Source of the DNA: Oscillospiraceae bacterium
GTDB taxonomy: Bacteria; Bacillota; Clostridia; Oscillospirales; Ruminococcaceae
Length of the DNA stretch: 14,706 nt
Direction of reading: 5' to 3'
Assembly (NCBI GenBank): GCA_900768675.1
Contig: CAAGDT010000148.1
Location: 1-14,706, forward strand
Shown: positions 1-6,052 of the stretch, in pieces
How positions within the stretch are numbered: the stretch's first letter is position 1
How the letters are laid out: every line of letters starts with the position of its first letter
Program-made: the position numbers and the translations under genes
The notes under the pieces: model-generated
Told to the model about the DNA's origin: nothing
Database searches by the model: none
What the model saw: the letters and a program-made list of their open reading frames with translations, nothing else

Positions 1-17
1 GCAGGGCGCACAATTCC

Positions 18-60
18 TGCGGCGAAGCCGCACAAGCGCCGCCGCTTCAGCGGCGGCGCT
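18..60. repeat. Tandem GC-rich hairpins
   Basis: Two perfect inverted repeats lie side by side. The first has arms TGCGGC (18-23) and GCCGCA (27-32) around GAA. The second has 12-nt arms at 35-46 and 49-60 separated by only TC. Neither is followed by a T-run, so neither is a standard intrinsic terminator. They are much more GC-rich than the flanking DNA and may be a dispersed palindromic repeat or a processing/stability element for a transcript from outside the window. Only one copy of the unit is in view, so repeat-family membership is inference. Confidence 0.55.
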
Positions 61-70
61 CACTTGCGGT

Positions 71-95
71 AAAATCAAATCGCTTGGTTTAGCGA
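71..95 (-). terminator. Weak intrinsic terminator after the DUF2935 gene
   Basis: Read on the minus strand, a 5-bp stem (TCGCT/AGCGA, 80-84 with 91-95, 6-nt loop) is followed by TTTGATTTT (79-71). It sits about 30 bases past the stop of the minus-strand gene. The stem is short, so it may be a leaky terminator. Confidence 0.4.
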
Positions 96-124
96 AATGA
101 CAGTAGAACGTACGAATAGTCACT

Positions 125-991
125 CTACCCCTTAAGCAAATGAATATAGTGATTAGCCTCCCGCAGAACGTGGTCGGCAAGCAGAGGTATAATAACGGAA
201 CGTATATTGCACTGCTCGATACCCCTTGTTCCCGCCATTTTTAAATCCCTGAACTTTTTGGTAAGCTCAAAGGCTTCTTCTGCTGAGCTTTCCTTTTCGA
301 GCAGGTTGCAGTAGTCGATAGCAAAGCCGTTTGCGGTTGTAATAAGCTCTGCCTCGCAGGGGTCAAGAGAGCCGCGGATAAACAGGGCATGCTCCATCAT
401 AATCCTGTTCCAGAACTCCCTGCCACCGCCTGTGCCGTCTTTATGTACGCACTCGTTTTCCAGCGCCTCAACGCTCTCTCGGTACAGCTTCGCCTCTCTG
501 ATGATATGCTCGATAAGCAACGGGTAGTTCGCAGTAAACATCTCGCAGCAAAGCACACGTTTCAGAACCTCCTCCTTGAAGGCAATCAGCCCGTCCAGCA
601 GGCAAAGAGCTGTTTTATTAAGTCCGCATACCCTGCCCCGCATTTCCTCGCCGAAACCGCTCCTGCTGCCGCATCTGAGATGAAGCTCACGGGCGGTAAT
701 TTCCTTGTTTATCGGAATACCTGTAAAGCACTCTGACTTACGCTCTGCGGCGGCGGTGAACTCGGTTACAATCTCCCCCGAACGGAGAACGTGCTGTGGG
801 ATAACGCCGTTGGCAAGGGTTACTGCGTTGGACAAAAGCTTTTCAAACTCGGTTTTGTAAAATTCCGCCCGCTCGGCGAAGTCGGGATTTGCGGGGGTAA
901 AGCCCGCCTTGAGAAAGAAGGCATGCTCCTTCATAATCCGCCCCGAAAAAAGGTGGAGAGCAAGAGATTTTTCTACATAATTCTGAATCAT
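125..991 (-). CDS. DUF2935 family protein
   Basis: A 288-residue protein resembling the DUF2935 family: two related four-helix, ferritin-like domains found in spore-forming Firmicutes. Its biochemical role is not established. The internal duplication is visible. An N-terminal FSGRIMKEHAFFLKAGF segment matches a later FWNRIMMEHALFIRGSLDP segment, and each repeat carries a His-containing helix (HIIREAKLY; HVLREANHYIHLL) whose Glu and His residues are candidate metal ligands. I chose the ATG at 991 because AAAGGA (1000-1005) lies 8 bases upstream. The reading frame stays open to a TTG at 1090 and passes an ATG at 1042, but neither has a ribosome site, and the predicted promoter overlaps that stretch. 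The gene is monocistronic and divergent from the phosphopantetheinyl transferase. The family call is fairly secure; function and metal binding are inference. Confidence 0.8.
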   Translation of the reverse strand: MIQNYVEKSLALHLFSGRIMKEHAFFLKAGFTPANPDFAERAEFYKTEFEKLLSNAVTLANGVIPQHVLRSGEIVTEFTAAAERKSECFTGIPINKEITARELHLRCGSRSGFGEEMRGRVCGLNKTALCLLDGLIAFKEEVLKRVLCCEMFTANYPLLIEHIIREAKLYRESVEALENECVHKDGTGGGREFWNRIMMEHALFIRGSLDPCEAELITTANGFAIDYCNLLEKESSAEEAFELTKKFRDLKMAGTRGIEQCNIRSVIIPLLADHVLREANHYIHLLKG

Positions 992-1040
992 AAAATCATT
1001 CCTTTCATTCTGCTTCAATCGCAAATCTTCGGTATTATCC

Positions 1041-1070
1041 ATTATATGCGGCTGCGGCGGATTTTGTGAC
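1041..1070 (-). promoter_or_regulatory. Promoter for the DUF2935 gene
   Basis: Minus strand: GTCACA (1065-1070) as -35, an 18-base spacer, then a perfect TATAAT (1041-1046). Transcription would start near 1034, leaving a leader of roughly 40 bases before the ATG at 991. The -35 matches consensus at only 4 of 6 positions. Confidence 0.5.
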
Positions 1071-1084
1071 TGAAAATCCGGGTC

Positions 1085-1113
1085 TTGCAATTATGTGAAA
1101 AAAATGATATTAT
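1085..1113 (+). promoter_or_regulatory. Promoter for the phosphopantetheinyl transferase gene
   Basis: TTGCAA (1085-1090), a 17-base spacer and TATTAT (1108-1113) form a good sigma-A type promoter. The predicted start near 1120 falls at or after the first in-frame ATG (1118), which supports the downstream start at 1148. Confidence 0.6.
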
Positions 1114-1147
1114 TTAAATGAAAAAATTTTTGGGGGCAGTATGTGCT

Positions 1148-1765
1148 ATGAGGATATATCAGCTGTTTTTTGAAGATACAGATTATAACCGGCTTCGGGG
1201 TTTTCTTTCCGAACAGCGGGCAAGCCGCTGCGACGGGATAAAAAACGGGAATACAAGGCTTTCCTCTGCATACGCTTATATTCTGCTGAGATATTGTCTG
1301 CTTAAGGAATACGGCATAACAGAAAAACCGGTGTTCGACTATTCCGGTTACGGCAAGCCCGAAATCCGGGGAAGCGAGCTTCATATCGGCATAAGCCACG
1401 CTAAAAAAGCAGTAATATGCGCCGCAGACATTCTTCCCTTAGGGCTGGATATACAGGATATACGGAAAATATCAGAGCGTGCTGCTGAGCATTTCTGCAC
1501 AGAGGAAGAGCTTTTGCAGGCAGAAAATGCGGAGAACAAGAACGAATTTCTTTCCCGTATCTGGTGTATCAAGGAAAGCAGAGGAAAGCTTACGGGACTT
1601 GGATTTCAGGAGGGCTTCAGCGGCTTTTCGGCGCAGGAGCTTGTCGACTCCGGTACTGCAAAAATAATAAGAAAAGGGGACTTTTTCATTTCCGTCTGCT
1701 CCGAAAAACCGGATTTTGAGATAATAGAAGTAAACCCCGAGGAAGTGCTGACTGCACTTAAATAA
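1148..1765 (+). CDS. 4'-phosphopantetheinyl transferase (Sfp-type)
   Basis: A 205-residue enzyme of the Sfp/AcpS superfamily, which moves the phosphopantetheine arm of CoA onto a serine of carrier proteins. The signature blocks are present: GISHAKKAVICA near residues 81-92, GLDIQDIR near 99-106, and IWCIKESRGKLTGLGF near 138-153, which holds the family W..KE motif. In the Sfp magnesium site (GIDIE) the second acidic residue is here Gln. This change occurs in parts of the superfamily, so it does not by itself mean loss of activity. The ATG at 1148 is preferred over an in-frame ATG at 1118: TGGGGGCA (1131-1138) precedes 1148 at suitable spacing, and 1118 falls at the predicted transcription start. 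No polyketide, peptide-synthetase or acyl-carrier gene is in view, so the carrier partner is unknown. Confidence 0.85.
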   Translation: MRIYQLFFEDTDYNRLRGFLSEQRASRCDGIKNGNTRLSSAYAYILLRYCLLKEYGITEKPVFDYSGYGKPEIRGSELHIGISHAKKAVICAADILPLGLDIQDIRKISERAAEHFCTEEELLQAENAENKNEFLSRIWCIKESRGKLTGLGFQEGFSGFSAQELVDSGTAKIIRKGDFFISVCSEKPDFEIIEVNPEEVLTALK

Positions 1766-1771
1766 AAAGAG

Positions 1772-1809
1772 AAAAACGACGCTGCCGCTTATGCGACAAC
1801 GCCGTTTTT
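1772..1809. terminator. Bidirectional intrinsic terminator between convergent genes
   Basis: AAAAACG (1772-1778) pairs with CGTTTTT (1803-1809). The stem continues inward through short paired runs interrupted by A-C mismatches to a loop around TTAT (1790-1793). A-run on one side and T-run on the other make it usable from both directions. It serves the transferase on the plus strand and the permease operon on the minus strand. Confidence 0.75.
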
Positions 1810-1826
1810 ACATTGCTTATTAACTA

Positions 1827-2714
1827 TTAGCCCTTAACAGCACCCAGGGTTACGCCCTTGATGATGAACTTTGATAAGAAGAGGTAAACAATTACAACAG
1901 GGATAATTGCGAGGAGGATTATCATATAAACCTCACCCATATCACCTGCCTGGGAGTTGATACGTGAACGTACAATCGCCAGCATGATAGGAAGTGTAAT
2001 TACTTCTTTCTTACTTAAGATAAGAGCAGGAGTGAAGTAGTTATTCCATGAAGCAACAAAAGCGAAAATCATCTGAACAGCAATTGCAGGCTTTAAAATC
2101 GGCATTGCAATTGTGTTGAAGGTCATAAACTCGCCTGAGCCGTCAACTCTTGCAGCTTCGACAATCTCGAGAGGAAGAGTACTGTCGATGTACTGTTTCA
2201 TATAGAAGTATGTAGCAGGAGCTGCAATTGCGGGAATTATAAGGGGCCAGTATGTGTCTGTTAGCTTGAGAGCGTTTACAATCTGTACGAAACCTAATGC
2301 GCCTACCTGAGTAGGAATCATCATTACGAGGATTATAAACTTATGAGCAAATTTTCTGCCCTTGAAGTCATAAACACAGATACCGTAAGCTGTCATCATT
2401 GAGAAGTAGGTTGTAAGAATAGCCGTACAAGCTGCAACAATGAAGCTGTTTAAAAGACCCTGCGGCAGGAAGAAGATACTTGTATCATTCCATGCCGTTA
2501 CAAGGTTATCGAAGAAATGCTCACGGGGAATAAGCGAGAAGCCTGCCTGGAGCTGTGCATTCGACCTTGTAGAGTTGATTAACATCAGATAGAAGGAGAA
2601 AAGGCTGAGGATAGTAACGAAAGCAAGGAAAACATAGGTTACAATTCTTGATATAAGAAGCTTTGTCTTCTCGCCCTGTGCGACGTAATCGCCGGCATTA
2701 ACATTTTTAGCCAT
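1827..2714 (-). CDS. Carbohydrate ABC transporter permease, MalG-like (CUT1)
   Basis: A 295-residue inner-membrane permease, the second of two channel subunits of a CUT1-type sugar importer. It has about six hydrophobic segments, with a short basic/polar N-terminus before the first (about residues 24-46). The cytoplasmic EAA loop that docks the ATPase is clear: EAARVDGSGE starting at residue 186, followed by a MPILKPA turn. Length and motif position are normal for MalG-type proteins. The start ATG overlaps the last base of the upstream permease stop (TAATG), and GGGAGG (2724-2729) lies 9 bases before it, so the two permeases are translationally coupled. It is the last gene of the operon and ends just before the shared terminator. 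The substrate cannot be read from the sequence. Confidence 0.93.
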   Translation of the reverse strand: MAKNVNAGDYVAQGEKTKLLISRIVTYVFLAFVTILSLFSFYLMLINSTRSNAQLQAGFSLIPREHFFDNLVTAWNDTSIFFLPQGLLNSFIVAACTAILTTYFSMMTAYGICVYDFKGRKFAHKFIILVMMIPTQVGALGFVQIVNALKLTDTYWPLIIPAIAAPATYFYMKQYIDSTLPLEIVEAARVDGSGEFMTFNTIAMPILKPAIAVQMIFAFVASWNNYFTPALILSKKEVITLPIMLAIVRSRINSQAGDMGEVYMIILLAIIPVVIVYLFLSKFIIKGVTLGAVKG

Positions 2715-3658
2715 TACTTCTTACCTCCCTTTTTCTTCTTGGAATCTCCGCCCTCGGTTGTCTTGAATACAAGCATACTGAGTAAGCCGGTTACAACGAA
2801 CAGAACAACAGATACGGCACCTGCCATACCATAGTTCTTACTTGTACCGATAAATCTGTTCAGGTACATTACAAGGGTCATGGTAGTTCTGTTAGGAGTA
2901 CCGAGTCCGGCAGAAATAATCTGGGGAACATCGAACATCTGCAGACCGCCTATGAGGGCTGTAATTACAACGTAAACGATAATCGGCATAAGCAGCGGGA
3001 GTGTAATCTTGAAGAATACCTGAGTCGAGGTAGCGCCGTCGATTGAAGCAGCCTCGAACAGGCTCTGGTCAATTCCCATAATACCCGCCATAAGCAGGAT
3101 AGTGGTATTACCGAACCACATCAGGAAGTTGATGAACGCTATAATCGTTCGTGCGGACCATTCATTCTGGAAAAAGTTGAAGGTTTCTCCGCCCATAGAG
3201 GTTATGAGCTGATTGATAGGTCCTACGTTTGAAAACAGCGTAAAGAATAACATTGAAAAAGCCGAAGCCATGATAAGGTTAGGCATATAGATTACGGTCT
3301 TGAAGAAAGACTGTCCCTTGATGTTAAGTCTTGTGCTTGTAAAGATAACAGCAAGCAGAAGAGCGAAAATAATCTGCGGTACAGCGCCCATAATCCACAT
3401 AATCATTGTATTTGCGGTGTAGTCAAGTACATCAATTGAACCCTTGCTCGTAGGAGTAAACAGGCTGATATAATTTTCCAAACCAACGAAGTTAGGTCCT
3501 ATCTGCTTTAAGCCGTCCATATAGTTCTCGAAGAAGCTGTTATAGAAGGTAAAGAGCAGAGGAATAAGGGAGCAGAAGATATAAACTACAAAGAACGGCG
3601 CAATGAAAGCGTAGCCCCATTTTGCATAGCTTATTGACTTGTGCTTTTTAGAACTCAT
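2714..3658 (-). CDS. Carbohydrate ABC transporter permease, MalF-like (CUT1)
   Basis: A 314-residue inner-membrane permease, partner of the following MalG-like gene. The first membrane segment starts near residue 17. A large loop containing GLENYISLF, a typical MalF/UgpA-family segment, follows it. The EAA motif is EAASIDGATS near residue 202, followed by KITLPLLMP. The C-terminus is very basic (SKKKKGGKK). The frame extends to a TTG at 3676, but the ATG at 3658 is chosen: AGAGGA (3668-3673) lies 9 bases upstream and the protein then begins MSSKKHK. It is transcribed after the lipoprotein gene and overlaps the next permease by one base. No ATP-binding subunit is encoded nearby. Many Firmicutes CUT1 importers share one MsmX/MsmK-type ATPase encoded elsewhere. 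Confidence 0.92.
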   Translation of the reverse strand: MSSKKHKSISYAKWGYAFIAPFFVVYIFCSLIPLLFTFYNSFFENYMDGLKQIGPNFVGLENYISLFTPTSKGSIDVLDYTANTMIMWIMGAVPQIIFALLLAVIFTSTRLNIKGQSFFKTVIYMPNLIMASAFSMLFFTLFSNVGPINQLITSMGGETFNFFQNEWSARTIIAFINFLMWFGNTTILLMAGIMGIDQSLFEAASIDGATSTQVFFKITLPLLMPIIVYVVITALIGGLQMFDVPQIISAGLGTPNRTTMTLVMYLNRFIGTSKNYGMAGAVSVVLFVVTGLLSMLVFKTTEGGDSKKKKGGKK

Positions 3659-3685
3659 AAGCCGTTGTCCTCTCAATCATAGAAT

Positions 3686-3718
3686 AAGAGGTGAGGCAAA
3701 GAACTTGCCCCACCTCTT
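3686..3718 (-). other. Intercistronic hairpin between lipoprotein and permease genes
   Basis: Arms AAGAGGTG (3686-3693) and CACCTCTT (3711-3718) pair perfectly. An inner GGCAA/TTGCC stem (3695-3699 with 3705-3709) closes a 5-base loop after one mismatch. On the minus strand, the transcribed one, no T-run follows the stem. It is therefore more likely a 3'-end stabiliser or partial terminator that keeps lipoprotein mRNA in excess over permease mRNA. Confidence 0.6.
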
Positions 3719-3761
3719 TTTAATCATACGAGTGTAAACAAGTTAATCAAGCAATACTAAC

Positions 3762-5144
3762 TTACGGAGTTGTTACTGCAGGATATGTTTCGTTTACATA
3801 AGCGTAGAAGTTTGCAAGAGCAGTATCCTTGTCGCAAGCACCTGTGAAGTAGTCAAGGATGAAGGACTGATACTTTTCGTTGAGGAGCTGGTCGTAGATT
3901 GTGTTGTTCTGGAACTTGATGTTCTTAGCAAGGTCTACGAATACAGCAACGTCGTTCTGACCGCCGAGGAATGCAGAACCGTAGTTGGGGTCTTCAGCGA
4001 ACTTCTGGTTTACAGCAGAGTTGTTTGTGAACTGAGCTTCGTTCTTGATGAGGTTGCCGCAGATTTCTTCGTTAACTGTGAATGCTTCGAAGATGTCCTT
4101 GAGCATTTCGGTGTTGTCGGAACCTTCAGCAGCGAGGAGCCATGTACCGCCCCAGAAGTGAGCCATAGGTCCTTCGCAGATTGCCCAGTCACCGGAGCAG
4201 CCCTTTTCGGGATCCTGTGCGTTGCCCATGCAGAAGTTGAAGTACCAAGCAGGACCGAAGAAGCACATTGTCTTACCGTCAGCGTACATCTGAGCGTTCT
4301 TTTCGTCGCCCCATACACCGGATTCGAGTGTGTAACCGTTCTTGAGGTATGTTTCAGCCTGAGCTGTCCACTCTTCAACAACAGCGGGGATTGTGAGCTG
4401 GCCGTCTGTTACCCAGGGAGAAGCAGCGTTGTTGGAGAAGGGTCTGTATGTTTCAGCGTAGGAAGCGGTCATGTAGTAACCCATATCCTTAGCCTTAGCA
4501 GCAGCCTCGTCAAACTTTGTCCAGTCGGAGAGGAGAGCCTGAACTTCAGCAGGATCGTCTGTTCCGAGAACGTCCTTAGCGATAGAACGTCTGTAGATTA
4601 AAGCAGAGGGGCAGCACTGGAAGGAAGCACCCTTTACAGCACCCTTGGAGTCTGTAGCAGCTTCAACTGTGTACTTGTAGGTTGTGTCAGCAGGTGCATA
4701 GCCGAACTTGGAAGTATCCATTGTGTAGTCGGAATCAACATACTTTAAGATGTAGTCAGCTTCTGCAAGGAACATATCAACCTTTTCGTCAGCAGCTGCT
4801 GTAGCCTGATTCTGGAGAGCTACGTCAAGCTTCTGCTGGTAAACACCGTCGTCAGAGGGGTTGATTACCCAGTTAACTGTAACACCCTCGGGAACTGTGT
4901 AGTACTTCTCAAAGAAGCCCTTGAACTCTTCGTTCCAAGCGTAGATGTTGAATACCTTGCCCTGCTCAGCAGCGGGAGTTTCTTCAGCTGCTGTTGTTGT
5001 GTCTTCAGCGGGCTTGTTTTCTGCAGCGGTTGTTGTGGCAGCGGTTGTTGTGCCAGCAGTAGTTGTAGCGGGAGTCTGGTTACAGCCTGCTACGGAGAGA
5101 ATCATTGCTGACGCTAAGAGCGCTGTCATAATTCTTTTCTTCAT
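3762..5144 (-). CDS. Extracellular sugar-binding lipoprotein (solute-binding family 1)
   Basis: A 460-residue substrate-binding protein of the CUT1 importer, anchored outside the membrane by a lipid. A signal peptide with basic MKKR start, hydrophobic core and lipobox VAGC puts the modified Cys at residue 21. A Thr/Ala-rich linker of roughly 45 residues follows (repeats of TTTA), then the binding domain beginning FNIYAWNEEF. Internal segments rich in Trp and aromatic residues (GPAWYFNF, FWGGTWLLAA) are consistent with sugar stacking. The frame reads back to a TTG at 5159, but the ATG at 5144 has GGAGG (5153-5157) 8 bases upstream, and the TTG lies inside the ribosome-site region. It is first in an operon with two permeases. 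A cre-like site upstream of its promoter suggests catabolite control. The ligand is not identifiable, and no glycosidase accompanies the operon in view. Confidence 0.93.
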   Translation of the reverse strand: MKKRIMTALLASAMILSVAGCNQTPATTTAGTTTAATTTAAENKPAEDTTTAAEETPAAEQGKVFNIYAWNEEFKGFFEKYYTVPEGVTVNWVINPSDDGVYQQKLDVALQNQATAAADEKVDMFLAEADYILKYVDSDYTMDTSKFGYAPADTTYKYTVEAATDSKGAVKGASFQCCPSALIYRRSIAKDVLGTDDPAEVQALLSDWTKFDEAAAKAKDMGYYMTASYAETYRPFSNNAASPWVTDGQLTIPAVVEEWTAQAETYLKNGYTLESGVWGDEKNAQMYADGKTMCFFGPAWYFNFCMGNAQDPEKGCSGDWAICEGPMAHFWGGTWLLAAEGSDNTEMLKDIFEAFTVNEEICGNLIKNEAQFTNNSAVNQKFAEDPNYGSAFLGGQNDVAVFVDLAKNIKFQNNTIYDQLLNEKYQSFILDYFTGACDKDTALANFYAYVNETYPAVTTP

Positions 5145-5168
5145 AGTTTTTTCCTCCAAAAGTATAGC

Positions 5169-5234
5169 GGTTTATAAAAACCTTTTGAATTATAAATTGC
5201 ACAGAGCGTGTATTTTTTACAAGCCCCGCAATTT
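5169..5234 (-). promoter_or_regulatory. Hairpins in the 5' leader of the importer mRNA
   Basis: Near the predicted 5' end of the transcript a 7-bp stem forms between AAATTGC and GCAATTT (arms 5194-5200 and 5228-5234). A second hairpin (GGTTT/AAACC, 5169-5182) lies just upstream of the ribosome site. A paired 5' end is a common mRNA stabiliser, but the role here is inference. Confidence 0.4.
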
Positions 5235-5242
5235 CATTTGTT

Positions 5243-5271
5243 ACTATATCACAAATCCTGAGAATTTGCAA
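5243..5271 (-). promoter_or_regulatory. Promoter of the sugar-importer operon
   Basis: Minus strand: TTGCAA (5266-5271), a 17-base spacer and TATAGT (5243-5248). Transcription would start near 5236, giving a leader of about 90 bases before the lipoprotein ATG at 5144. Confidence 0.65.
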
Positions 5272-5304
5272 GCCCTTTTTTGAAAATTATTTCACATAAT
5301 CCAA

Positions 5305-5318
5305 TGAAAACGTTTACA
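5305..5318. promoter_or_regulatory. CcpA-type catabolite operator (cre)
   Basis: TGAAAACGTTTACA matches the Firmicutes cre consensus TGWAARCGYTWNCW at every position and is nearly palindromic. It is centred roughly 75 bases upstream of the predicted importer transcription start. That position suits activation or modulation by CcpA or another LacI-family regulator more than simple promoter blockade. No regulator gene is in the window. Confidence 0.6.
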
Positions 5319-5773
5319 AAACGGCACTTCGGAATGGTCTTTTGTATAAAATTACAACTCTGTCGATTTCAGTCGGTTTCTGTTTGACCATCAACCGAAA
5401 TATTCTCTTTACCCTTGATTTTAAAGCCTTTGAGAGGGGACAAATTTTTCTTTGATTTTACAATTTTCTATTTATGCCCGTTTTTTCAACAGATTTTTTC
5501 TTGTCTCTTTGTGCATTTCGCCGAAATATTTTTGTAACTGCCTGTAAACGTTATCCTCAGATGTTAAAAATTAGTCAATTGTGCGGTGTACCTAATAAGT
5601 AACTGCATATTACTTAAAATATAATAATTTAAGCAGGCTTTTTTATTTCTTTTCACAGAAAATTTGTCCCACAGTACTGCCAGCTAAGAAGCTTTCTATC
5701 CCGGATTGTGCAATATAACCGTTTTTCACCCGGCAGAATATGAAAAAATGTTCAAAAAATTTTCCGAAAAAGC
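5319..5773. other. AT-rich intergenic region without genes
   Basis: I find no supported coding region here. Structure that can be seen: a TCGGTT/AACCGA hairpin (5373-5398); a 10-nt direct repeat CCGAAATATT (5395-5404 and 5521-5530); a perfect 12-nt inverted repeat GGGACAAATTTT (5437-5448) with its complement at 5659-5670; a second cre-like site; overlapping small palindromes at 5597-5615 and 5613-5633; and a perfect TATAAT (5620-5625) with no credible -35. It separates the divergent importer and purine promoters. Confidence 0.6.
5543..5556. promoter_or_regulatory. Second cre-like site
   Basis: TGTAAACGTTATCC fits the cre consensus at 13 of 14 positions and shares the TGTAAACGTT core with the other site read on the opposite strand. 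It lies about 230 bases before the purine promoter and 300 before the importer promoter, so it may not act on either. Confidence 0.35.
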
Positions 5774-5802
5774 TTGAATTTAGTCATAAAATATAGTAAA
5801 AT
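5774..5802 (+). promoter_or_regulatory. Promoter of the purine operon leader
   Basis: TTGAAT (5774-5779), exactly 17 bases, then TAAAAT (5797-5802). Transcription would start near 5809, giving a leader of about 240 bases before purE. No other good promoter lies between here and purE. I see no purine-repressor box near it. Confidence 0.65.
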
Positions 5803-5895
5803 AGTATTGTCGTTTCATTATATGCGGAAAAGACACCGATATTACAGCGGCAGCCGCATATAATAAATATGGTATATATGAATCGGGGTGCGGTT

Positions 5896-6003
5896 ATGAA
5901 AAGCTGTTTTCGCAAATGCAGTTGCTGTCATTTATTTGGAATAGCTGTATCTGCGCACTCCTGCACAAAAAGCCAGAATAGCAAAAACACGGCTGTACGC
6001 TAA
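5896..6003 (+). CDS. Possible Cys-rich leader peptide, 35 residues
   Basis: An ATG at 5896 opens a 35-codon frame beginning MKSCFRKCSCCHLFG and ending TAVR, with four Cys among the first eleven residues and a fifth at 23. GGGGTG (5885-5890) could serve as ribosome site at 5-base spacing. The stop falls inside the left arm of the terminator (5992-6001), so ribosome movement would affect terminator folding, as in translation-coupled attenuation. Against it: the ribosome site is not canonical, it is buried in the long-range stem, and cysteine has no obvious link to purine synthesis. The frame may simply be a by-product of a structured RNA. Confidence 0.3.
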   Translation: MKSCFRKCSCCHLFGIAVSAHSCTKSQNSKNTAVR

Positions 6004-6030
6004 GACGCTAAGCATACGGCTTTTTTTATT
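5992..6030 (+). terminator. Intrinsic terminator immediately before purE
   Basis: Stem GCTGTACGCT with AGCATACGGC (5992-6001 with 6011-6020; nine pairs including one G-T, one A-C mismatch), 9-base loop, then TTTTTTTATTTT. It separates the leader from purE with only about 6 bases to the purE ribosome site, which argues for an attenuator rather than the end of an upstream gene. Confidence 0.7.
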
Positions 6031-6052
6031 TTACAGAAAGGACGTTCTTACT

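Larger units (their letters stand above)
5809..6030 (+). ncRNA. Structured leader RNA of the purine operon (candidate riboswitch/attenuator or small RNA)
   Basis: Seen directly: a perfect 11-bp hairpin (5817-5827 with 5854-5864, 26-base loop); a long-range 8-pair stem GGGGTGCG/CGCACTCC (5885-5892 with 5954-5961, one G-T pair); and a terminator at 5992-6028. Competing pairings also exist. Loop bases CACCGAT (5834-5840) can pair with ATCGGGGTG (5882-5890) with a 2-base bulge, excluding the long-range stem. CATATA (5857-5862) can pair with TATATG (5875-5880), opening the first hairpin. AAAAAGCC (5967-5974) is exactly complementary to GGCTTTTT (6018-6025), which would break the terminator. The purE ribosome site begins only a few bases past the T-run, so purE depends on readthrough. 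It does not match the purine, PRPP, ZTP, tetrahydrofolate or guanidine riboswitch cores as I know them. A constitutive small RNA (6S-like) with readthrough is an alternative. The ligand is unknown. Confidence 0.6.

Noticed and set aside
389..736. Plus-strand frame of 115 codons opposite the DUF2935 gene
   Set aside because: Antisense to a gene with visible internal duplication and a good ribosome site; no independent support.
4010..4601. Long frames overlapping the lipoprotein gene on both strands
   Set aside because: They lie wholly inside a strongly supported coding region and lack ribosome sites and family features.
4960..5090. GTTGTTGTG-like tandem repeats as a repeat array
   Set aside because: They encode the Thr/Ala-rich linker of the lipoprotein, a normal low-complexity spacer.
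5474..5602. Short plus-strand frame of about 42 codons in the intergenic region
   Set aside because: No ribosome site, AT-driven composition and no recognisable protein features.
5620..5625. Perfect TATAAT as a second purine promoter
   Set aside because: No acceptable -35 at 16-18 bases upstream; the 5774-5802 promoter is better and closer.
5817..5893. Possible purine (guanine/adenine) riboswitch, suggested by ATATAAT and ATATGG near the purine operon
   Set aside because: The conserved J2/3 segment and paired kissing loops of the purine class are absent; the similarity is limited to short AT-rich words.
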